A DNA stretch of 64,000 nucleotides from Lyngbya sp. PCC 8106 (lineage in GTDB: Bacteria; Cyanobacteriota; Cyanobacteriia; Cyanobacteriales; Microcoleaceae), in NCBI RefSeq assembly GCF_000169095.1, contig NZ_AAVU01000009.1, forward strand, positions 62,001 to 126,000, in the 5' to 3' direction. How positions within the stretch are numbered: the stretch's first letter is position 1; each line of letters opens with the position of its first letter. This document shows, piece after piece, positions 1-9,193 of this stretch. The position numbers and the translations under genes were made by a program. The notes under the pieces were generated by a model. The model did no database searches and was not told where the DNA came from. It saw nothing but the letters and a program-made list of their open reading frames with translations.

Positions 1-54
1 TTTACTTCTCTATAAATGATGGCATTAATACGTTCAGTGTTGGAGGAACCGAGA

Positions 55-1038
55 ATGTCTGTAACTTCTATGATAATACATAAAAACTACAAATGGGGGA
101 CTTGGCAGAGATTGCGAACCCCGCTGAGGTTGATTTTGATACTGTTGGGAACTTGTATAACAGTAATTTCTCCAGGGTTCGCCCAAGAAGAACGCTATGG
201 AGTGTATATTAACAGCGATAGTGTCTTTTTGCTGGAAGTGGTTCAACAGGTACAACCGGGCGCTGTCATTCGGAGATATAGAAATCGCAGAATTATCGAT
301 GCGGGGATTTATTTTAGAGAGAGTGAAGCCGAAAGAGTGGTTGAAGATTTACAGGCTGTCGGTGTAGACTCCCAAATTACAGATTTTGAGGATGAAAAAG
401 AATTTACAGGTGCCATTACTGCTTTTCCGCCTGTTGTTCCTTTACCCACTGAAGAAGATAAACCCATCGAAACCAATTTTCCGCCCATTTATGTTTTTCC
501 AGAAGGGAGTTTAGGTTTATATCAAGTGTTTGTGAGTGTGAATGATGCAGCATTATTTGAAGTTCTTCAAGTGGCACCCTATGCTGAGATAAAAGAATAT
601 CAAGGTAAACTGATTATTCAAGCCGGAAGTTTTCTAAACTTAGGAAATGCTCAACAATTGATGGATGAGTTAAACTGGCGAGGAATTCCCTCAGAAGTTA
701 TTCAAAGTTTGCGAGAGTTGCAACTTTGGGTAGCAATTCAACCTGAAATTCCAGCTACGCGAGTTACTGCGACTCCTGCGAATCCGGGTGGGGGTTATGG
801 GTTATCGGAAACGAATCGTTATTTTGTATTAATTCCGACTCAACCTGCTGATTTAAACATTGTTGCGAATGATGTGGTTGCTTTGGGTGCGCCCGAACAA
901 AGTGTGATTGTTCAAGACTTAGAAGTTGACCCTTTTGTTGCGGTGGGGCCATTTTCAAGTGAGACTCTAGCCGAAGAATGGGAAAATTATTTTATTGATG
1001 CGGGAATTCCGGGGGCGCAGGTTTATTTTGGGAAGTAA
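55..1038 (+). CDS. Secreted SPOR-like protein, function unknown
   Basis: I do not recognise a named family. An uncleaved signal anchor or signal peptide is visible (hydrophobic stretch ending ...VISPGFAQEE, about residues 23-45). The rest is three similar segments of the type Y-G-V-Y-(I/V)-x-x-D-x-x-x-L-x-x-V-Q-x-V-x-P, each followed by 'AGIYF' or 'AGSFL' and an alpha-helical stretch. This is the pattern of SPOR (sporulation-related) domains, which bind denuded peptidoglycan. The segments start near residues 47, 155 and 255. The start at 55 is chosen because a GGAGG ribosome site lies at 42-46; the in-frame ATG at 16 has none. The protein would act in the periplasm or cell wall. Its neighbour downstream is a metabolic repair gene and the link is not obvious. 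The SPOR assignment is inference from the repeat pattern. Confidence 0.7.
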   Translation: MSVTSMIIHKNYKWGTWQRLRTPLRLILILLGTCITVISPGFAQEERYGVYINSDSVFLLEVVQQVQPGAVIRRYRNRRIIDAGIYFRESEAERVVEDLQAVGVDSQITDFEDEKEFTGAITAFPPVVPLPTEEDKPIETNFPPIYVFPEGSLGLYQVFVSVNDAALFEVLQVAPYAEIKEYQGKLIIQAGSFLNLGNAQQLMDELNWRGIPSEVIQSLRELQLWVAIQPEIPATRVTATPANPGGGYGLSETNRYFVLIPTQPADLNIVANDVVALGAPEQSVIVQDLEVDPFVAVGPFSSETLAEEWENYFIDAGIPGAQVYFGK

Positions 1039-1083
1039 AGTATGACCTTAAATTCAAAAAAAGTGTTAAAAAAAGACAGAAGA

Positions 1084-1202
1084 TATAGCGCTACGCGCTA
1101 GGGAACAGGGAACAGGGAACAGGGAACAGGGAACAGGGAACAGCAGACTATGAAAGGGTTTCAGAATTTATAAATGTCCTAATCAATTTGCGTAGCGCTA
1201 TA
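1084..1202. repeat. Short palindromic-ended element with GGGAACA tandem array
   Basis: A 119-bp intergenic unit begins with TATAGCGCTACGC and ends with its perfect 13-bp inverse complement. Inside lie six head-to-tail copies of GGGAACA (1101-1142). A related, reversed unit is at 9194-9322. The inverted ends make it look like a MITE-like repeat carrying an STRR heptamer array. Confidence 0.65.
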
Positions 1203-1269
1203 GAAGTCAGAAGTTTTTTCTATCTCCCGATATCCTTCCTATGACTGAAGACACTCAGGAAAATGAATC

Positions 1270-2841
1270 ATGTTTACTCGTGAAAATCGACAAGAAATTC
1301 AACAGTTTGTTGTGACAGCCAAACAAATGCAGGCAATAGAATCTCGTATCTTTGAAGCGGGAATGCCTGTAGCCGCGTTAATGGAAAAAGTAGCCGGACG
1401 AATTACCGAACGGATTCTCAGCAAAATCAAGTCAATTTCGGTGACTTCAATTGGCGTTTTAGTCGGGCCTGGTCATAACGGGGGGGATGCGTTAGTTGTT
1501 GCCCGAGAATTACTATTTTTAGGATATTCTGTGGTTGTTTGTTGTCCGTTTTCCAAATATAAAGAACTCACCGAATCTCATTATCATTATATCACAAGTT
1601 TGGGGATTTCAATTCATCAAAATATAGATGCTTTGCAAAACTGCGATGTGATTATTGATGGAATGTTTGGCTTTGGTTTAACTCGTCCGATTACCGATGA
1701 ATTGGCGGAGGGGGTTAACCAGATTAATGCTGGGAACAAGCCAATTTTTAGCATTGATTTACCTTCCGGGATTCACACCGATACTGGGGAAGTTTTAGGA
1801 ACAGCTATTCAGGCGAATTACACGTTTTGTTTGGGGTTGTGGAAGTTAGCATTCTTGCAAGATTCAGCCTTAGAATATCTCGGAAAAGTTGAACTGATTG
1901 ATTTTGATATTCCTTTAGCAGATATTGAGGCAATTTTAGGTCAAACTCCAGAATTTCGCCGGATTACACCTGAAAATGCGATCGCTGATTTACCGCTTCC
2001 GCGTCCTTTGGCTACTCACAAATACAAGAATGGTAACTTACTAATTGTCGCAGGTTCTCATCGTTATACTGGGGCGGCAATTTTAGCTGGTTTAGGCGCT
2101 AGGGCGTCGGGTGTGGGAATGTTATCAATTGCGGTTCCTAACTCGATTAAACCGTTACTCAGTACCCAACTTCCTGAAGCATTAATTATTGGCTGTCCCG
2201 AAACAGAAGACGGGGCAATTTTAGATTTTCCCTCTCATTTTAGTTTAGATCAATTTGATGCGATCGCCTGCGGCCCTGGTTTGACACAATCGGCAACTAC
2301 CGTTGTACAATTGATTCTAGACTGTAATCGACCTTTGATTTTAGATGCAGATGGTTTAAATATTTTAGCCCAACTCAACCCCGTTTTTACGCTATCTCAA
2401 CGACAAGCTGCAACGATTATTACCCCTCATCCAGGTGAGTTTAAGCGATTGTTTCCTGAGTTAGCTGAGGAATTAAAAGATCATGTTTTAGTTACTCAAA
2501 AAGCCGCCCAAAAAAGTCAAAGTATTGTAGTCTTAAAAGGGGCAAGAGTTTGTATCGGAACAGCGAACACCGTTTGGATTAATCCTGAAAGTACACCTGC
2601 ATTAGCAAGGGGAGGAAGTGGAGATGTTTTAACGGGTTTATTAGGGGGGTTATTAGCCGCAGTGGTATTAAATCAAACTCCTCTTGATGCTATCGTGAAA
2701 ACGGCGGTTTGGTGGCACGCCCAAGCGGGTATTCAAGCTGCAAAAGACAAAACAGAATTAGGGGTTGATGCGTTTACCTTAACTCAGTATTTGAATCTCA
2801 ACCCAATTCAATCTCGTTTTTTGAACAAATCTCACCCTTGA
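1270..2841 (+). CDS. nnr: Bifunctional NAD(P)H-hydrate epimerase / dehydratase
   Basis: Repairs damaged (hydrated) NADH and NADPH: the N-terminal half epimerises S- and R-NAD(P)HX and the C-terminal half dehydrates the S form with ADP or ATP. The NnrE (YjeF-N) domain covers about residues 15-230, with the phosphate-binding GPGHNGGDALV motif and DGMFGFG. The NnrD (ribokinase-like carbohydrate kinase) domain covers about 250-510, with GSHRYTGAA, CGPGL, HPGEFKRL and ARGGSGDVLTGLLGG. The length (523 aa) is normal for the fused bacterial form. It is cytosolic and appears to be a single gene. No defect is seen. Confidence 0.93.
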   Translation: MFTRENRQEIQQFVVTAKQMQAIESRIFEAGMPVAALMEKVAGRITERILSKIKSISVTSIGVLVGPGHNGGDALVVARELLFLGYSVVVCCPFSKYKELTESHYHYITSLGISIHQNIDALQNCDVIIDGMFGFGLTRPITDELAEGVNQINAGNKPIFSIDLPSGIHTDTGEVLGTAIQANYTFCLGLWKLAFLQDSALEYLGKVELIDFDIPLADIEAILGQTPEFRRITPENAIADLPLPRPLATHKYKNGNLLIVAGSHRYTGAAILAGLGARASGVGMLSIAVPNSIKPLLSTQLPEALIIGCPETEDGAILDFPSHFSLDQFDAIACGPGLTQSATTVVQLILDCNRPLILDADGLNILAQLNPVFTLSQRQAATIITPHPGEFKRLFPELAEELKDHVLVTQKAAQKSQSIVVLKGARVCIGTANTVWINPESTPALARGGSGDVLTGLLGGLLAAVVLNQTPLDAIVKTAVWWHAQAGIQAAKDKTELGVDAFTLTQYLNLNPIQSRFLNKSHP

Positions 2842-2918
2842 GGTGATAAAATTTGAGTTTAAACTCGTCGTCTACTCCCTTGTCTTTCTGGTTCGATTAG
2901 CATCTAAATTTAACTCCC

Positions 2919-3656
2919 ATGAAACTCAGAATCATTAACAATACTGTTTTTAAAGATCGACCTATTCAATCTGATTTGATTGCTTACAACCGAAAAGTAT
3001 CAGCTTATGCGGGAACAGAATTTGAGATTGAGAGTTATGATTTTGTTGAAAATAACCACTATAAGATTATCTTTATTAATCCTTTACCCCGCAATCAAAA
3101 TCTTTGGTATGTATTCTGTGATCATGTCGAAATTGTTGATCCTAATAATCCGATCAAAAGCACTCAACCCGACTCAACTAACTCCTCTGACCGTGATAAA
3201 CTTTATACCTCATCCGGCTGGATATGGCCGATGAGAGGAACCAGTATGGGGCCAAGAACAGAATTTGGTTACGCCCGAGGACGCTTACACGCAGGGGTTG
3301 ATATTGGTGGCTACACTCCCGATGAATGTTTTGCAGCGAGTGATGGAACAGTAAGTTATGTTAAAAGAGATACCAGTGGGCTAAATGGTCGTATGATTGA
3401 AATTACCCGTCCTGATGGTTGGAAACACATTTATTTACACTTACGATCTATTTCAGTTGAACTCAATCAAAATATAGAAACAGGTCAATTAATTGCAATT
3501 CGAGGCGGTTCAGGATTTGGTTCAGAAGGGTTAGAAATTGATGGCGGTGGCTATTCAATTCATCTACATTTTGAAATTCATAACCCAGCAGGAACACCTG
3601 TTAACCCTCGTTTATATTTACCCAAAGATGGGAGTGTACCCAATTTAGGATATTAG
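2919..3656 (+). CDS. M23 (LytM-type) metallopeptidase with N-terminal beta module
   Basis: A predicted peptidoglycan endopeptidase. The M23 core is at about residues 105-235: HxxxD (His124, Asp128), His174, and the HLH pair (His215, His217). These are the zinc ligands and catalytic histidines of the family and all are present. Residues 1-72 form a module beginning 'RIINNTVFKDRP' that is clearly related to the six repeat modules in the C39-like protein at 6426-9062. There is no signal peptide. An in-frame TAG at 2898-2900, only seven codons before the ATG, excludes a longer N-terminus. How it would reach the cell wall is therefore unclear. The gene ends four bases inside the convergent Nudix gene. 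Confidence 0.85.
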   Translation: MKLRIINNTVFKDRPIQSDLIAYNRKVSAYAGTEFEIESYDFVENNHYKIIFINPLPRNQNLWYVFCDHVEIVDPNNPIKSTQPDSTNSSDRDKLYTSSGWIWPMRGTSMGPRTEFGYARGRLHAGVDIGGYTPDECFAASDGTVSYVKRDTSGLNGRMIEITRPDGWKHIYLHLRSISVELNQNIETGQLIAIRGGSGFGSEGLEIDGGGYSIHLHFEIHNPAGTPVNPRLYLPKDGSVPNLGY

Positions 3657-4099
3657 TTTTTTAGAATTTCCCCTTTTTGTTCTATAAAATCAAGTAAAAT
3701 ATTTTGATGAGGACGACCTAATAATCTCTCCATTTTAGCATTTTGAGAGTAGGCTTGACCCTGGCGAATTTGTTCAGGGGTAATCAATCCAAAATCCCAC
3801 CCTTCACCGAGAACTAATTGACTCATCTCAACCTTTAAAGGCGCGTAAAACACATGACGAACGACATTTGTTTCTTGATAACAGTGAAACGCTAAAACTT
3901 CAGATAGTTCATAACCAATTTCTTCAATCACTTCTCGTTTGACTGCTATTTCCGGCGTTTCTCCGGGTTCGATATGACCCCCAAATAAACCCCAAACACC
4001 CGGATAGACAATACTCGGAATATCATCTCGCAACTGCATTAAAAATTGACCTTCGCGGTACAAAATTGCCAGGGAAACATGAACAGGTGAGTTGATCAT
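3653..4099 (-). CDS. Nudix hydrolase
   Basis: A Nudix-fold pyrophosphohydrolase of 148 aa acting on a nucleoside diphosphate linked to another group; the substrate cannot be read from sequence. The complete Nudix box is present: G-x5-E-x7-R-E-x2-E-E-x-G from GGHIEPGETPE to REVIEEIGYE (about residues 40-64). It starts with ATG inside the stop region of the upstream lipoprotein gene (4-nt overlap), so the two are probably translationally coupled. Its 3' end overlaps the convergent M23 gene by four bases, leaving no room for a terminator. Confidence 0.88.
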   Translation of the reverse strand: MINSPVHVSLAILYREGQFLMQLRDDIPSIVYPGVWGLFGGHIEPGETPEIAVKREVIEEIGYELSEVLAFHCYQETNVVRHVFYAPLKVEMSQLVLGEGWDFGLITPEQIRQGQAYSQNAKMERLLGRPHQNILLDFIEQKGEILKN

Positions 4100-4575
4100 T
4101 CTTCGTCATCCACAACTTGTTCAGACTTAGGAGTTGGGGGTTGAATGGGTTCTTTCTCCCCGTTTTCGGGTGTCGGTTCTTGAATGCGTTCTAGTTCTTG
4201 AAGATAAACCCCACCAATATTTTGACCTTGAAGTTCTTTGAGGGTAATTGTCTCATAATTCACTTGACCTCGAACTAATATTTCCTGTCCCTCTTTCGGT
4301 AAATCGTCAGTGCTAAAAACCCAAACTGTACCTGTGTTATCCTCAAGTTGATAGGCACCGGCACCAACAAAGGGCGCAAGACTTTCGACTGTTCCTTTAA
4401 TATAAACCTTTGTGTCAGCTTTGCGTTTTTCGAGGTTTTCAATCGGAGTAACATTGAGATTGAGTTTAGCCGTTGAAGTCGCTAACTTTTCGCAGCCAAA
4501 TAGCAACGGTGTTAGGCCAAATAACATGACGATGGGAAACGCCCGAACGAATTTAGATTTGGTTGCAGTAGTCAT
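4096..4575 (-). CDS. Lipoprotein with predicted OB-fold
   Basis: A 159-aa exported protein of unknown function. The N-terminus carries basic residues, a hydrophobic stretch and a lipobox ending LLFGC, so it should be a lipid-anchored periplasmic protein. The central segment (roughly residues 45-125: 'KVYIKGTVESLAPFVGAGAYQLEDNTGTVWVF' and 'VRGQVNYE') has the strand pattern of nucleic-acid-binding-type OB folds. That is fold-level inference only. The C-terminus is rich in Pro and Glu. The ATG at 4575 is preferred over an in-frame TTG at 4608, because the lipoprotein signal begins there. It overlaps the Nudix gene by 4 nt. Confidence 0.75.
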   Translation of the reverse strand: MTTATKSKFVRAFPIVMLFGLTPLLFGCEKLATSTAKLNLNVTPIENLEKRKADTKVYIKGTVESLAPFVGAGAYQLEDNTGTVWVFSTDDLPKEGQEILVRGQVNYETITLKELQGQNIGGVYLQELERIQEPTPENGEKEPIQPPTPKSEQVVDDEE

Positions 4576-4650
4576 GGAATAGAAAACATCCTGTAAAATT
4601 GTAGGCAACGAATAAATTATGGTATTTTGATCGCTGTTCTGAAAAAAAGA

Positions 4651-4721
4651 GGTGAGTTGGGAAGTTTGTAATTACCCCGTCTCACCTGAAAATTTAAGCA
4701 AGGAGTTATGAGACATAACTC
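4651..4721 (+). other. Two hairpins in the folD leader
   Basis: GGTGAG (4651) pairs with CTCACC near 4681, and a perfect 8-bp stem GAGTTATG/CATAACTC with a 3-nt loop occupies 4703-4721. They lie in the 223-bp gap before folD, without a U-run. No known riboswitch is recognised. Confidence 0.35.
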
Positions 4722-4831
4722 GATCTACAGAGAGTGACGGTAGGTTCTATAGTTTTTGTTCCGAATGTAGCCAACAAAACAGGCTTGTGTGAATATAGTT
4801 GAACTGATGTCCTTTTAACCTAAAAATTATT

Positions 4832-5707
4832 ATGGCTAACATATTAGATGGTAAAGCACTCGCCCAAAAAATTAGAAAGCAGCTACAACAGGAAATTCAA
4901 TCTTTGCAAGCCCAAGCTGGACGTCCACCGGGACTCGCCGTGTTGATGGTGGGAGAAAACCCCGCCAGTTCGGTGTATGTTCGCAATAAAGAACGGGCTT
5001 GTGAACAGGTGGGAATTGTATCATTTGGAAAACATTTTCCCACAAATATCACTCAAGCGGAATTAACTGAAGTCATTCATTCACTCAACCAAAACTCCGA
5101 AGTCGATGGAATATTGCTTCAGCTTCCTTTACCGCCTCATCTCAACGCAATTCCGCTATTATACGAGATATCTCCCGACAAAGATGTAGACGGGCTTCAT
5201 CCGGTGAATATGGGGCGACTGGTTCGAGGTGAAGCGGGACTTCGTAGTTGTACACCTGCGGGAGTGATGCAGCTTTTGCGAGAATATGAGATTGAGGTTA
5301 CAGGAAAAGATGCGGTGGTTGTTGGGGCGAGTATTTTAGTCGGAAAACCGATGGCGTTGATGTTGTTGGAAGCCGAAAGTACCGTGTCTATTACTCATAT
5401 TAAAACAAAAGATTTAGCAAAACTCACTTGTGAAGCTGAGATTTTAGTGGTTGCTGCGGGTTATCCGAAGTTAATTACACCTCAAATGGTTAAACCGGGC
5501 GCTGTAGTTGTTGATGTGGGAATTAACCGTATTACTGACTACGAAGGACGATCACGAATTGTCGGAGATGTGGATTTTGAGGGAGTAGAACCTTTAGTTG
5601 ATTATATTAGCCCAGTTCCGGGCGGTGTTGGGCCGATGACGGTGGCGATGTTGTTACAAAATACTCTTTGGAGTTATAAACAACGAGTCGGTAAAAATCT
5701 GGAATAG
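4832..5707 (+). CDS. folD: Methylene-THF dehydrogenase / cyclohydrolase
   Basis: A bifunctional one-carbon enzyme: it oxidises 5,10-methylene-tetrahydrofolate with NADP+ to methenyl-THF, then hydrolyses that to 10-formyl-THF for purine and fMet-tRNA synthesis. The family signatures are present: PASSVYVRNKERACEQVGI (with the catalytic Tyr-x3-Lys), QLPLPPHL, DVDGLHP and the C-terminal PGGVGPMTVAMLLQNT. The 291-aa length is normal. It is cytosolic. It is monocistronic, followed by a good rho-independent terminator. Confidence 0.96.
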   Translation: MANILDGKALAQKIRKQLQQEIQSLQAQAGRPPGLAVLMVGENPASSVYVRNKERACEQVGIVSFGKHFPTNITQAELTEVIHSLNQNSEVDGILLQLPLPPHLNAIPLLYEISPDKDVDGLHPVNMGRLVRGEAGLRSCTPAGVMQLLREYEIEVTGKDAVVVGASILVGKPMALMLLEAESTVSITHIKTKDLAKLTCEAEILVVAAGYPKLITPQMVKPGAVVVDVGINRITDYEGRSRIVGDVDFEGVEPLVDYISPVPGGVGPMTVAMLLQNTLWSYKQRVGKNLE

Positions 5708-5757
5708 ACATCGTTTTCTCCGAGTTGGGAGATCAAAGGCTGTGAATTTTACCTGCG

Positions 5758-5790
5758 AAACCCGGTTGATTAAAAAGTATCGGGTTTTTT
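5758..5790 (+). terminator. Rho-independent terminator after folD
   Basis: AAACCCG (5758-5764) pairs with CGGGTTT (5781-5787), and the T-run continues to 5790. It sits between folD and a convergent gene ending at 5792. Confidence 0.8.
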
Positions 5791-5791
5791 A

Positions 5792-6343
5792 TTAATTTTC
5801 TGCTGCTGTTGAATTGGGAAATAATGTGGTTTCTTGGGGAAAATAACCCGCAGGCATATTCACGTTAACGGTCGTCCACTGGAGTTGATTTTCAAAAGCT
5901 TTTTCGATGAATTTGACTTGAAAATCACCAAGTTTAATTTCTTTACCCTGACGAATATCAATGGCTTCAAGTTTGAGGATATTACCCTGACGAACTCCCC
6001 ATAAACTAATCTGTTTCCATTCATCTTCTGTGGTATAATTATAGGTATCAACATACCCTCGAACTTCTCCTTTTTTTGACTCCAAACAAACATCAATAAA
6101 AGGAGGAGGTATTGCCACATTACCTTCATTACTCCAACACTGAGAAATGAGTTGATCGAGTTTTTCGTCCTGCTGCTGTTGGTTTTTTCCGACGGTATTT
6201 ACTGTATTGATCAGTGTTGTCGCAGAATCCGTGAAAGTAGCTAAACCTGTTATGCCAATAGAGATGAGAATAATCACCACAATTAACGGATGATTTTTTA
6301 TATTCTCTGTTGTTTTTTCAAGGAGATTTTTATCTTCACTCAT
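5792..6343 (-). CDS. Single-pass membrane protein, unknown
   Basis: No family is recognised. The 183-aa protein has a short charged N-terminus, one strong membrane helix (about residues 18-38, LIVVIILISIGITGLATF), then a Gln-rich stretch and a soluble domain with two cysteines. The N-in topology would place the C-terminal 130 residues outside the cytosol. It follows the C39-like peptidase gene on the same strand with an 82-bp gap, so the two may be cotranscribed; a partner role is only inference. Confidence 0.65.
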   Translation of the reverse strand: MSEDKNLLEKTTENIKNHPLIVVIILISIGITGLATFTDSATTLINTVNTVGKNQQQQDEKLDQLISQCWSNEGNVAIPPPFIDVCLESKKGEVRGYVDTYNYTTEDEWKQISLWGVRQGNILKLEAIDIRQGKEIKLGDFQVKFIEKAFENQLQWTTVNVNMPAGYFPQETTLFPNSTAAEN

Positions 6344-6425
6344 TTTTCTATCCTTTTTTTATCTTAGAAAATGGGTAGATTTTGACCGCTAGAAGGCGCA
6401 AACCGCAGCGCCCCTACAGATCATT

Positions 6426-9062
6426 TTAAGGTTCGATAAAATGCGCCCAAACATTCCCATCGGGGCCAGCAACTTGGTTGAAATAACCATAGGAATACAA
6501 CAACCGTCGCCCTTCTGTATTGTTATAACCAGTGTAAGCATCTCCCCAAGGATCATTGACAATATAGCCTTTTTTGTTGTAGCCAATAATCGTTAAAATA
6601 TGACCGGACGGCGTTAAATCTGCCCCAATAACCACAGGACGACGATTAATTAATTCTTCTTGAATCTCAGACCAACGGCGAGTCGTACTAAAACTACTTT
6701 TATAACCATAAGCCCGAATTAAAGCCGTTAAAACATTATGTTCAGTTTGCGATCCAACTCCAGCATAATTAAAACACCATTGCAACAATTCATCCTCTAA
6801 TTGTCCGCCATATTGCGATCGCAAACCATAATAATATAACACCATCGCAATTGAAGTCACATTACAAGTAGACCAAGAATAGCGAGGATTATCTCGTTGA
6901 GAAAAATAGGGAACATTCAATTCAATTTGGTCAGGTAAGGGATCAAAAGTTTTCCCGCCTCGCTGAAATTTCACAAAGTCAGGAAACACATAACCCGTAT
7001 TCCCAAAGCCCCGTAATTCCTCCGTTAAAGCAACTCGAATATGATTGTCAGCGATCGCATAACTTCTGACTCCATACACTCGACCTAACGGTAAAGTAGT
7101 CCGTTCAGAAGCCGCCAAACGACTCGCATCTATCGGGCGTTTTTTTAACACTGTTGTTTGCCCAATTGTCATCGTCAACGAGTCAGGATCAAAGGGGATT
7201 TCTTGACCATTTCGCAGCAACCGAACGTGTTGCCAATAAATATATCCGACATTACCAAACTTCTCAACAGAGTCAGCCAAAGTGACACGAAAATGACCTT
7301 GAGTAGAAGCATAACCCTTAATCGGATAAGTTTGACCGAGTAATAAAAGTGCGGATTGATCCGGTGACAAATCAGAAGAATCAATCGGTTTTGCTTTAAT
7401 TTTTGTCGTTTTAATCACCAACATTTGGGCATTAACATCAGTATCCCGTACACTATCAATCTCAAACTGAAGCACTTCCGAACCTTTGCTGAGTTGAACA
7501 TGACTTTGGAAGAAATAACCAAATGTTCCGATAGGTGAAATCGCGTTATTTAATAACACTTTCAAATGACCATCAACCCAACCATACTTCAAAACCTTAA
7601 ACTTCTGACCCGATGCGATCGCGACTTTTTGAAGTTGATTTAGAGAAGCAGAATCAAACGGTGCGACCTTAAAAAGGGTATCATTAGTAATCCTTAGAGT
7701 TAACCCTTCTCCCACCGTCAACGGGCTACTACTCACCGTTAAATTAATCACCTGAGAAGCAATCAACTCCTTTTTACTATTTGTTGCTTTCAGTCGTAAC
7801 CAACGATAACCCGCCTCACTAAATCCTTTTTCTAACTTGACTTCCCAAGTCTTCGCCGTCGAATTCAAAACAACATCAAAACCATAACGATCTTCCGCCA
7901 TCAAAGTCATCGCCGTCACAACACGCGGATCAAAACTTCCTTTAAGAATAGTCGGTTGATTCACCAAAACTTCTGATGGTCCCTGATAAGTCACAGGTAA
8001 TTTAGGAATAATCGGTTGATCAGCCCGACTCAGTTGAACAAAATCAGGATAAACATAACCCGTATTTCCAAAACCCGGTAAATTTTCCGTGAGGGCGACT
8101 TTGAGATGACCATCTTCTGTGGTATAACTTTGTACACCATAAACCATTCCGGCTGGAATTATGACCTTATCCGTTTCGCTGAGATAAGCCCCATCAACAG
8201 GTCGTTTTTTGAAAACAGTGGTATTAATAACCGTTAGATTAATTGCATTTGTATTGTAGGTAATGGCTTGATCTTGTTCCCAAAGTTCAGCATGATAACG
8301 GTAGATATAACCATATTGACCAAAACCCGGAATACTGCGATCAAAAGTTACACGGAAATGATCTTCAACACAAGCATAACCTAAAATTGTGTAGGTACTG
8401 CCGTGAGTTAATTCAATGGTTTGATTCATTCCCAATTGGGCGGAATCTTGAGGTTTTACTTTGACAGAGGTAGTTTGTGTAATCCATAATAATTGAGTCC
8501 CCGATGGAGTCGGGGGTAAATCTTCACGATCAAACCAGAGGATTTGTCCATTTTTAACTAATAGTACGTGTTCTTCGTAGAAATAGCCGAATTTTCCGAC
8601 TCCACCGAGAGGATTTTTAAGTTCAACTTCGAGGTGATTGTTGACTAATTTGTAGTCCTTGAGAGGGAGAACTTCACCAACGTTAATATTTTGTTGTTGT
8701 TGAGGAGTGAGGCGAGAAGAAGAAATCGCTTGTTTTTTAAAGGGAGTTGTATATCGGGCGATTAACAGAGTCTCCGATCCAAAATTGCCTTCGAGGGCAA
8801 CCGTTAAACGAATAACTTGATCAGAAACCGATTTGTTTTGGCGATCAAAACCTTTTAAGCGTAACCATCTTTGACCTTGAGTATTGAATCCTTTCTCTAG
8901 GCTAACGTGCCAAATTCCCGATTTAGAATTGAGACTAACAGTAAGAGGATATTTGTCTTCTGCGATAACAGAAACAGTCTGAATTTTTTCAGAATCAAAG
9001 GTTCCAATTAAAGCAACAGGTTGGTTAACTAAGACATTTATCGGGCCGAGATAATTCAGCAT
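6426..9062 (-). CDS. C39-like cysteine peptidase with duplicated repeat modules
   Basis: An 878-aa modular protein. The C-terminal 170 residues are a papain-like C39 domain: Cys733 (SWSTCNVTS), His821 (SGHILTIIGYN) and Asp837 (VNDPWG) form the expected triad. Ahead of it is a repeat region built as B-R-R-R-B-R-R-R. B is an Ig-like unit of about 90 residues (near 1-90 and 345-435: 'VLVNQP...GTFD...WLRLK'). R is a roughly 70-residue unit ('T-T-V-F-K-x-R-P-...-Y-...-H-x-x-V-...-G-Y-x-Y'). The pattern says a B-R-R-R block was duplicated. The R unit also forms the N-terminus of the M23 peptidase at 2919-3656. There is no signal peptide, and an in-frame TGA lies eight codons upstream (9084-9086), which fixes the N-terminus. 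The substrate is unknown; peptidoglycan or a surface protein is inference. Confidence 0.82.
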   Translation of the reverse strand: MLNYLGPINVLVNQPVALIGTFDSEKIQTVSVIAEDKYPLTVSLNSKSGIWHVSLEKGFNTQGQRWLRLKGFDRQNKSVSDQVIRLTVALEGNFGSETLLIARYTTPFKKQAISSSRLTPQQQQNINVGEVLPLKDYKLVNNHLEVELKNPLGGVGKFGYFYEEHVLLVKNGQILWFDREDLPPTPSGTQLLWITQTTSVKVKPQDSAQLGMNQTIELTHGSTYTILGYACVEDHFRVTFDRSIPGFGQYGYIYRYHAELWEQDQAITYNTNAINLTVINTTVFKKRPVDGAYLSETDKVIIPAGMVYGVQSYTTEDGHLKVALTENLPGFGNTGYVYPDFVQLSRADQPIIPKLPVTYQGPSEVLVNQPTILKGSFDPRVVTAMTLMAEDRYGFDVVLNSTAKTWEVKLEKGFSEAGYRWLRLKATNSKKELIASQVINLTVSSSPLTVGEGLTLRITNDTLFKVAPFDSASLNQLQKVAIASGQKFKVLKYGWVDGHLKVLLNNAISPIGTFGYFFQSHVQLSKGSEVLQFEIDSVRDTDVNAQMLVIKTTKIKAKPIDSSDLSPDQSALLLLGQTYPIKGYASTQGHFRVTLADSVEKFGNVGYIYWQHVRLLRNGQEIPFDPDSLTMTIGQTTVLKKRPIDASRLAASERTTLPLGRVYGVRSYAIADNHIRVALTEELRGFGNTGYVFPDFVKFQRGGKTFDPLPDQIELNVPYFSQRDNPRYSWSTCNVTSIAMVLYYYGLRSQYGGQLEDELLQWCFNYAGVGSQTEHNVLTALIRAYGYKSSFSTTRRWSEIQEELINRRPVVIGADLTPSGHILTIIGYNKKGYIVNDPWGDAYTGYNNTEGRRLLYSYGYFNQVAGPDGNVWAHFIEP

Positions 9063-9193
9063 AGTTCTAGGAGTTGTCGTAAGTCACAATGAAGGCACAG
9101 TTAACTGTGAGTAGCTTGGATGAAGCTAGAAATGAGCTAGTGGGGACGGATCAAGTCAAGGGATCGTTTGAGGTTTATCGCTTCAAACAGAGT

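Noticed and set aside
1101..1142. GGGAACA repeats as a possible CRISPR array
   Set aside because: Units are contiguous without spacers; it is a simple tandem repeat.
4576..4608. TTG start for the OB-fold lipoprotein
   Set aside because: The lipoprotein signal begins at the ATG at 4575 and the extra eleven residues would precede it.
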